Shown here piece after piece: positions 6,417-11,532 of a stretch of DNA of 11,532 nucleotides; positions within the stretch are counted from its first letter, which is position 1, and every line of letters starts with the position of its first letter. The notes under the pieces were generated by a model. That model had not been told where the DNA came from and did no database searches. It saw only the letters and a program-made list of their open reading frames with translations. The DNA is from Methanosarcinales archaeon (GTDB lineage Archaea > Halobacteriota > Methanosarcinia > Methanosarcinales > Methanogasteraceae): positions 1 through 11,532 of the forward strand of contig JAUWGA010000041.1 in NCBI GenBank assembly GCA_030606635.1, written 5' to 3'. The translations under genes were made by a program, and so were the position numbers.

Positions 6417-6431
6417 TGATATTTTCGAAAC
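6390..6431 (+). repeat. Dispersed repeat, copy B
   Basis: Second copy of the repeat at 4781-4822: 38 identical bases at 6394-6431, plus four more to the left with one mismatch. It lies about 200 bp past the beta-CASP stop and 28 bp from the convergent rqcH stop codon. Both copies have the same orientation and bracket a segment of about 1.57 kb holding the beta-CASP gene and the tRNA. Confidence 0.9.
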
Positions 6432-6458
6432 AAGGGTTTTTCGGAGAACCACACTTAC

Positions 6459-8393
6459 TTATTTGCCCTTTGACCTGATATCAGACTCACCCGGCGGCAG
6501 GAACTTAACGATCTGGTCAGGCGATGCAACGACCTTGATCGATCGCCCAAACGTATCTGAGAATATCCGGTAGATCTTCTTTGCGATGTCGTTCTGGTTA
6601 AACCTTCCTGGCACAATCTCGACCACGTTTCCCGCATGATTCGAAACAGCAGAGACCGGACCCCCGATCAGGTGCAGGTCGTCGGTTATCCCGATCGCAA
6701 TCCCGACCGGAACATCTTTTAAGTAGTTCCGCGTGCCCCGGATGATGAATGCGCCTTTGGAGACGAACTCGCCGTGTTCCGGCGTCTTTGAGACCTGATC
6801 CGGGTGCACCCAGTAGCAGTCGCCTGTGTACTGCCCGCTCTTCCAGGTGCTCGAATACGAGATCGCAAACTGCGCCGCCTCTGCGATGGTCTGCTCGGAG
6901 ACCTCAGTACCCTTCTCGACCTTGATGATCGTCACCGGCGCGCCCGCCGCCTGGCTGTGCATGAAGATATCCCGTTTCTCAAGATATTTCTTGACGATCT
7001 CCTCGTTGCTGGTTGCACCGCGCCCGCCAATCACGAGCAATCCGTCTGAGGACCTGAACCACCGGTACTGGTCGTACCAGCGTGGTTTCGGGCGTTTGGG
7101 GGCTGGCATCTTCGCTTTCGGCTTCTTCACGCGTTCTTTCAGCAGTTCGCGGGTGTTCTCGATCGCACGCACAGCGCCGCCCAGCTTCGAACCGATCTTC
7201 TTCGACCGGTCATAGGATATTTGCGCATTCTGGGGGACGTTCTTCCCTGTATCAAGCGGAATATCCATCCCGTCCAGTTCTATCGTAATCGTTTTGTTTC
7301 GCGGGTCGGTCCGCTTTATTTCGGGATGCTCCGTACGTATCTCATCCCACGTGCGCCCGTCCGCAAGTTCCTGCCGGACCAGGCCGAGCAACTCATCGAC
7401 TGGCTGGTAATGGGCATATATCGCCTCGGCTTTCGCGCTCAGATCCGATTTATCGCTCTCGAACTTGCGGATTGCGTTTTCCTGCTGGGTCAGCCGGTGT
7501 TCAAGCGGGTTCTGCTTCCTATCAGGTTTCTTTTCGATTGCCTGCTCTTTCGCAACTGATCCAAAGAACTCATCGAGTGCCTCGCTAAACGTACTGAAAT
7601 ATCGTTTATTCCGGTCCGCATACCTGGAAATTTCGAACGGAAGGACATCGATCTTAGTTTCATCCGTGTACGCGATATGCGGCTTCAGATTAGCCATCTG
7701 CCCGAATACGTGTGCAATCCCTCCATGCACCACCCCGACAATCTCATCTGATAAATCCTGGCAACCGGTCTTTTTATCGACCCCGGAATACGAACAGACC
7801 TCTTCGGCGATGACTCCCCCCATATTCAGTTTTGTTGCAAGCGTCTTGACGAGATCCAGGTCTGATTCTGAAAATAAAGTAGCTAACTCCTCTTTTGTGA
7901 TCTTGACGGGATTTGATTGCATATCAGGCAGTTTGTATATCTCTCCACTCCGGATTCTCCGCCCGCGGAAGGTCACCGGGTGGAGCGGGAGGATGATCTT
8001 ATGCTCATGGTTCACCAGTATCACGTTTCCCGGAGGAAAGAGTTCGAGTATGAGCCCGTTCTCGACTTCGCCGCGCATCGTTTTGATCTCAACGATCCTG
8101 TCGAAGTCGTACTGCTCAATCGAGACGATCCTGCCGTGAGAGAGGTACTTCCGAAGCGTCATCGCAAACATCGGCGGCGTTTTCGGGCTTGGAAGCGGAT
8201 GCGCGGTCAGGTGCACACATGCACCCGGGGTGATCACGAGATCGGATCTCCCCTCCCCGAAGAGGTAGAGGTTCAACCGGATCTGCTCAATATCAGTATC
8301 GGTTTTATATATTTTTTCGATGCGCGACCCGACAAGGTGCTGCAGCTCAGCAACCATCACCGCGACATCGACACTTGTCATCGCCTGTTTCAT
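6459..8393 (-). CDS. rqcH: Ribosome-associated quality control protein RqcH/NEMF homologue (NFACT family)
   Basis: 644 residues. RqcH/Rqc2/NEMF proteins bind stalled large ribosomal subunits holding peptidyl-tRNA and recruit tRNA to add a C-terminal tail to the nascent chain. NFACT-N lies near 5-180, with TPPMFAMTLRKYL (72-84) and D98-R99 in DFDRI, the Asp-Arg pair needed for tRNA binding in characterised members. A helix-hairpin-helix segment is near 185-207. A charged, coiled-coil-like stretch runs about 285-340 with more helix to 425. NFACT-R follows: WYDQYRWFRSSDGLLVIGGR (439-458), RDIFMHSQAAGAP (474-486), SGQYTGDCYWVHPDQVSK (519-536) and GAFIIRG (547-553). The eukaryote-style NFACT-C domain is absent and the protein ends soon after residue 620. 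The start is MKQAMTSVDV; M5 is possible, and neither has a strong Shine-Dalgarno. It follows nadC by 35 bp on the same strand, so co-transcription is likely. Confidence 0.92.
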   Translation of the reverse strand: MKQAMTSVDVAVMVAELQHLVGSRIEKIYKTDTDIEQIRLNLYLFGEGRSDLVITPGACVHLTAHPLPSPKTPPMFAMTLRKYLSHGRIVSIEQYDFDRIVEIKTMRGEVENGLILELFPPGNVILVNHEHKIILPLHPVTFRGRRIRSGEIYKLPDMQSNPVKITKEELATLFSESDLDLVKTLATKLNMGGVIAEEVCSYSGVDKKTGCQDLSDEIVGVVHGGIAHVFGQMANLKPHIAYTDETKIDVLPFEISRYADRNKRYFSTFSEALDEFFGSVAKEQAIEKKPDRKQNPLEHRLTQQENAIRKFESDKSDLSAKAEAIYAHYQPVDELLGLVRQELADGRTWDEIRTEHPEIKRTDPRNKTITIELDGMDIPLDTGKNVPQNAQISYDRSKKIGSKLGGAVRAIENTRELLKERVKKPKAKMPAPKRPKPRWYDQYRWFRSSDGLLVIGGRGATSNEEIVKKYLEKRDIFMHSQAAGAPVTIIKVEKGTEVSEQTIAEAAQFAISYSSTWKSGQYTGDCYWVHPDQVSKTPEHGEFVSKGAFIIRGTRNYLKDVPVGIAIGITDDLHLIGGPVSAVSNHAGNVVEIVPGRFNQNDIAKKIYRIFSDTFGRSIKVVASPDQIVKFLPPGESDIRSKGK

Positions 8394-8428
8394 CGTATCT
8401 CAACCCGAGCTGCCATGTCTATTGTCAA

Positions 8429-9244
8429 TCAGTCGACCTCGAGACTGAAATCGAGCCACTGCGCGGAGTGCGTGAGCGCGCCAATCGAGATCACATCCAC
8501 GCCTGTTTCTGCGTACAGAGCAAGGTTGTCCAGTGTTATGCCTCCGGATGCCTCGAGCATCACACAATCGCATAACCCCTGCCCATCAAGTGCTGATATG
8601 GCTTCTGTGATCTTGCGAGGGTCCATGTTATCGAACATGACAATGTCCGCCCCGAGTTTTGCAGCGCGCACAGCATCTTCGGCATTTCCGACCTCGACCT
8701 CGACTGTTTTTGTAAAACCCGTCTCTCTTGCGCATTTGTACGCCAGATCCATCCCATGTATCTTGATGTGGTTGTCCTTGATCATCACCGCGTCAGTGAG
8801 GCAAAACCGGTGCGGGTCGCCGCCGCCGATCGCAACCGCTTTCTTCTCGAATCTACGAAATCCTGGTGTCGTCTTTCTGGTACCTGCGATCCTGACATCG
8901 TTTCCTGCCACAATCTCCACGCACCTCCGGGTCAGGGTCGCTATGCCGCTCATCCTGCCAAGAAAGTTCAGTGCGACGCGCTCGCTTTGCAGGATTGCGC
9001 GGGTACCACCGTCGAGTTTGAGCACAACATCCCCTTCGGCTATCGTATCGCCGTCATCGCGTCTGCGCGTGGCTAAAATTCCGCAATAATGGAGAATCCG
9101 CACTGCTTCTTCCAGTCCAGCGATTACTCCATCTTCTTTTGCGACAATATCCGCTTTGGCTACATTATCCGGAAGCAACTCATGGAAAAGATCAAAATTT
9201 CCAATGTCTTCTCTTAAAAACAGTTCAATTTCCGATACGTCCAT
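8429..9244 (-). CDS. nadC: Nicotinate-nucleotide pyrophosphorylase (quinolinate phosphoribosyltransferase)
   Basis: 271 residues, full length for the family. It converts quinolinate and PRPP to nicotinate mononucleotide, pyrophosphate and CO2 in de novo NAD synthesis. Conserved blocks are intact: QSERVALNFLGRMSGIAT (86-103), AGTRKTTPGFRRFEKKAV (120-137), GGGDPHR (140-146), MIKDNH (154-159), VEVEV (181-185), MFDNM (203-207), EASGGI (231-236) and GVDVISIGALTHSA (248-261). Basic residues R123, K124, R146 and K156 are placed as in the substrate pocket. The start chosen is the ATG at 9244, whose A is also the last base of the TBP stop (TGATG); this gives the usual N-terminus. A longer frame from 9301 would overlap TBP by 58 bases and add a non-conserved extension. 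The overlap suggests translational coupling to TBP. Confidence 0.96.
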   Translation of the reverse strand: MDVSEIELFLREDIGNFDLFHELLPDNVAKADIVAKEDGVIAGLEEAVRILHYCGILATRRRDDGDTIAEGDVVLKLDGGTRAILQSERVALNFLGRMSGIATLTRRCVEIVAGNDVRIAGTRKTTPGFRRFEKKAVAIGGGDPHRFCLTDAVMIKDNHIKIHGMDLAYKCARETGFTKTVEVEVGNAEDAVRAAKLGADIVMFDNMDPRKITEAISALDGQGLCDCVMLEASGGITLDNLALYAETGVDVISIGALTHSAQWLDFSLEVD

Positions 9245-9792
9245 CAGACTAAGCCCAGATTGTTCAACTGTTGCCAGACGTCCATCTTGGCAAATTCGCA
9301 CTCTTCTTGGGTCTTTGCTCCGGTGATTACAAGTTTCCCTGATCGGAATATCAGAACAACTACTTTGGGATCCTTTATCCGGTACACAAGACCCGGGAAC
9401 ACTTCTGGTTCGTATTCGACGTTCTCGAACCCGAGACCGATCGCAATGGCATCCAGGTCGAGTTCCGTATCGAGCGATGCGCCAGCCACGATGTTCTGGA
9501 CCGTGTAGTCTTTACTCGTGATCGTGTATCCGAGTTTTGTCAGATCCTCTGACAGGATATCTATCGCTGTATCCACGTCAGCTATGCTCTTTGCACCGGT
9601 ACAGTTTGCTTTGCCTGAACCAAAGACCAGAAATGCTGTTTTCGGGTCTTTTATCCGGTACACGAGCCCCGGAAATTTGTTTTTGTCATAATCAGCATTT
9701 TCGAGGGATGATGATATATGCAGGAGGTCAAAGTGGTCAGAAAGTGCCATCGATGCGACGATATTCTCGATCTTGATGGTGGGGTCAATCAT
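9244..9792 (-). CDS. tbp: TATA-box-binding protein
   Basis: 182 residues, the normal archaeal size. TBP binds TATA boxes and, with TFB, recruits RNA polymerase. Two pseudo-symmetric repeats are plain: IKIENIVAS (6-14), FPGLVYRIKDPK (40-51) and FLVFGSGK (54-61) in the first; YTVQNIVAG (96-104), FPGLVYRIKDPK (133-144) and LIFRSGKLVITGAK (147-160) in the second. Phenylalanines in these blocks correspond to those that kink DNA. The frame is open to an ATG at 9834, but the 14 extra residues would be encoded by the promoter, including its TATA box, so ATG 9792 (MIDPTIKIEN) is the start. It is first in a run tbp-nadC-rqcH, overlapping nadC by one base. Confidence 0.96.
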   Translation of the reverse strand: MIDPTIKIENIVASMALSDHFDLLHISSSLENADYDKNKFPGLVYRIKDPKTAFLVFGSGKANCTGAKSIADVDTAIDILSEDLTKLGYTITSKDYTVQNIVAGASLDTELDLDAIAIGLGFENVEYEPEVFPGLVYRIKDPKVVVLIFRSGKLVITGAKTQEECEFAKMDVWQQLNNLGLV

Positions 9793-9805
9793 AATAATGG
9801 CGTTG

Positions 9806-9821
9806 GGTTTATATACAATAA
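9806..9821 (-). promoter_or_regulatory. TATA box of the tbp-nadC-rqcH transcript
   Basis: On the minus strand TTATTGTATATAAACC holds a strong TATA element. Measured from its upstream half (TTGTATAT, about 9813-9820) transcription would start near 9791, at ATG 9792; measured from TATATAAA it would start a few bases later. A leaderless transcript is the best reading. The element sits in the 78-bp gap after the topoisomerase gene. Confidence 0.65.
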
Positions 9822-9870
9822 TACTATCGGTCACGTGGGAGTGATGATCTCACACGGTAACGGGTCCGAC

Positions 9871-11532
9871 TCATCCGTATTCGCGTCCGAGCACCTTTGC
9901 ACCTGTGACCAGTTCGGCAGGCACACCTTCCACCATCGGCGCGGGAAGCGAAATCTCTTCGACCCCGCCCCCACTCCCTCCTGCTTCGATCGCATACGTA
10001 AGAGACGTCCGCTCTCCCGATCGGAGCGAGACCTCCCAGAGATGATCGAACCGATCCCCGATTACAGCCCTGCGCGGCTTGGGTTCCGCGCTCTTAATCT
10101 CGTACGGGATCAGGTCATGTATTTTAAGGGATTGCGCGGTAGCCGTATGATTCTCAATCCGTATCTCGACGTCGAATCCGTTCTCATTCCGGCTCACAGA
10201 GCGGTTCACAAGGAGATTTCCCATGATCCTTGCAACAACGGGATCGATATTCGGAGTATCCCTCTCAAGGATGTCAGATACTTTGGTCGCAAGTCTCGGA
10301 AGCACTCTATTGATGAGATTCTCCTTTTCCTTGCGTTTCGAAAGCAGCTCCCGCTTCCCGAGATATTTCTTGAGCCTGCCCGAGATAGTACGCACCGCGT
10401 TTTCGACCTCGCCTAAGATCTCGGGAACATCTGCGATCGCGTTCTTTGACTCGGATGTGAACGGCACGTTGGTGGACGCGACATGCACCAGGATCGCGCA
10501 CGGTCCCGCAGGAAATCCGCCCGGCTGCAAGAGTCCGTAGTACTTCCAGTTTATCCGCTCAATCGCGTGCGTGATCGAACATGCGCCCTGCTGGTAGAGG
10601 AGCGGCACCCGGTTTGCGAACCTTAAGATCTCCACCTTGCCCTCAGCAGGCAGATCGCCGCCGTAAGCGATCGCAGCCTCGACGAGGAACGGATTTCCCG
10701 TGTACACGGCAGGCGAGCGCTTCGTCGTTGCTATGAAATCGACTGTGTACTCCTTCTCAACGCCTTTGTAGATGAGATCCTCTGAGATCGGCGAGAGGCA
10801 ATCGGTCGGCGGAGACCCGATCTTTATGCTCTTGAATGCATGAAGCAGCCGTTCCACCTCTTCGTGCGTGAGTTTTTGGGGCTTGCACGCGGGTTTTAGT
10901 TTTGCATGGGCGCAGATCTCTTCTGCGGTCACAGCCCCGATTCTTGAGAATGAGTCCTTCAGAAATGTTAACAGCCGCTGCCGGTCTGTATACCGCAGCA
11001 TCTTTATAAGCGTCCCGAGTTCGATCCCTGCCGGATGCGGCTTGATCTCTGCAGGCGGCTCTGGCAGGAGGTCTGTGGCTCTTTCAAATACGGTGTACTC
11101 GCCGTCAGGATCGACAAGCGTCAGTCTCGCGTGCGGATTTACGATGGCGGTGTTTCGCAGGTATTCAAGAACCGACTGCCGCCGCCCCTTCACATACGCG
11201 CCCTTGATCTCGAGTTCGATCCTGGTTCCGTGCGGGGGGTCCCACTCGATCACCTTCTCCTCAAGAATCTCGGGCTCGTTCTTGCTCGTGTTGATTATAA
11301 GCTCGCAGTAATGCGCTGGCTGCTGCGAGCCGATCTTTGAGATGATCCTGACCGGCTTTCCAGTGCTTAACTGCCCATACAGAACCGATGCGCTGATTCC
11401 GATCCCCTGCTGCCCTCTCGACTGCTTCAGGACGTGGAAACGGGAGCCGTACAGCAACTTCGCAAAGACCTTCGGGATCTGTTCCTTTACAATACCGGGA
11501 CCGTTGTCCTCGACTGTCAGGATAAGATTCGG
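9871..11532 (-). CDS. top6B: DNA topoisomerase VI subunit B, 5' end beyond the window
   Basis: 553 residues are visible; the frame is open to the window edge, so the N-terminal part of the ATPase domain is missing. TopoVI is a type IIB enzyme (A2B2) that passes one duplex through another using ATP; subunit B is the GHKL ATPase. Numbering from the first visible residue: DNGPG (9-13) is the G1 box and SRGQQGIGISA (38-48) the G2 box. A helix-two-turn-helix segment follows around 170-235 (TDRQRLLTFLKDSF to LTHEEVERLLHAFKSIKIG). The transducer domain comes next, with GNPFLVEAAIAYGG, NWKYYGL and the switch lysine in FTSESKNAI. The last 100 or so residues (RNENGFDVEIRIENHT onward) fit the Ig-like C-terminal domain known from Methanosarcina TopoVI-B and absent from the Sulfolobus protein. 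No Top6A gene lies downstream; TBP follows instead. Confidence 0.96.
   Translation of the reverse strand, partial: PNLILTVEDNGPGIVKEQIPKVFAKLLYGSRFHVLKQSRGQQGIGISASVLYGQLSTGKPVRIISKIGSQQPAHYCELIINTSKNEPEILEEKVIEWDPPHGTRIELEIKGAYVKGRRQSVLEYLRNTAIVNPHARLTLVDPDGEYTVFERATDLLPEPPAEIKPHPAGIELGTLIKMLRYTDRQRLLTFLKDSFSRIGAVTAEEICAHAKLKPACKPQKLTHEEVERLLHAFKSIKIGSPPTDCLSPISEDLIYKGVEKEYTVDFIATTKRSPAVYTGNPFLVEAAIAYGGDLPAEGKVEILRFANRVPLLYQQGACSITHAIERINWKYYGLLQPGGFPAGPCAILVHVASTNVPFTSESKNAIADVPEILGEVENAVRTISGRLKKYLGKRELLSKRKEKENLINRVLPRLATKVSDILERDTPNIDPVVARIMGNLLVNRSVSRNENGFDVEIRIENHTATAQSLKIHDLIPYEIKSAEPKPRRAVIGDRFDHLWEVSLRSGERTSLTYAIEAGGSGGGVEEISLPAPMVEGVPAELVTGAKVLGREYG

Noticed and set aside
4785..6431. 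The 38-bp repeat as a CRISPR array or leader
   Set aside because: Its length fits a CRISPR repeat and the minus strand begins GTTTC, but there are only two copies, 1.57 kb apart with genes between them, and no regularly spaced units or cas genes.
4785..6431. The bracketed segment as an integrated or composite mobile element
   Set aside because: It carries only a conserved RNase and a tRNA. No integrase or transposase, no terminal inverted repeats and no target-site duplication are visible.
7917..9089. Open frame of 390 codons on the plus strand
   Set aside because: It lies antisense across the well-supported rqcH and nadC genes, and its translation is low-complexity with no recognisable motif.
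9793..9834. N-terminal extension of TBP starting at ATG 9834
   Set aside because: The extra codons overlap the TATA box itself and are not part of the TBP fold; the conserved protein begins at 9792.
9718..10416. Open frame of 232 codons on the plus strand
   Set aside because: It is antisense to top6B and the tbp promoter; the minus-strand genes are unambiguous families.

Overview
The window looks like archaeal chromosome, most likely from a methanogen- or ANME-type euryarchaeon (Methanosarcinales-like). The evidence is a TATA-binding protein, a DNA topoisomerase VI B subunit with a C-terminal Ig-like extension, an RNase of the archaeal CPSF (beta-CASP) type, a serine tRNA with a bulge-helix-bulge intron and no encoded CCA, TATA boxes placed for leaderless transcripts, and a dockerin-tagged secreted enzyme. 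The exact lineage cannot be fixed from sequence reading alone.

Layout. (1) 1-551, minus: decayed remnant of a UvrD-type helicase/RecB-type nuclease. It keeps the Walker A end and the nuclease end, but the helicase core is gone, the frame shifts at the junction, and a TAA interrupts the nuclease part. (2) 625-1737, minus: secreted DNase I-like nuclease with a C-terminal dockerin. (3) 1738-2013: divergent promoter region, with a doubtful 49-codon ORF. (4) 2014-4722, plus: UPF0182 seven-helix membrane protein. (5) 4723-4940: intergenic, with copy A of a 38-bp perfect repeat. (6) 4941-6194, plus: beta-CASP ribonuclease. (7) 6208-6307, minus: tRNA-Ser(GCT) with a 15-nt intron, convergent with the nuclease. 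(8) 6308-6458: tRNA promoter and repeat copy B. (9) 6459-9792, minus: tightly packed TBP, nadC and rqcH (TBP first). (10) 9871-11532, minus: topoisomerase VI subunit B, its 5' end cut off by the window.

How the genes relate. Most are information-processing housekeeping genes: transcription initiation (TBP), RNA 3'-end processing or decay (beta-CASP), ribosome-associated quality control (RqcH), topology (Top6B) and a tRNA. NAD synthesis (NadC) is translationally coupled to TBP by a TGATG overlap. The left 1.7 kb is the accessory part, with an exported dockerin enzyme and a dying helicase-nuclease. I do not see a clear new multi-gene system. The most unusual items are the paired 38-bp repeat, the DNase I-dockerin fusion, the collapsed helicase-nuclease with its threonine-codon microsatellite, and the minimal-intron tRNA.
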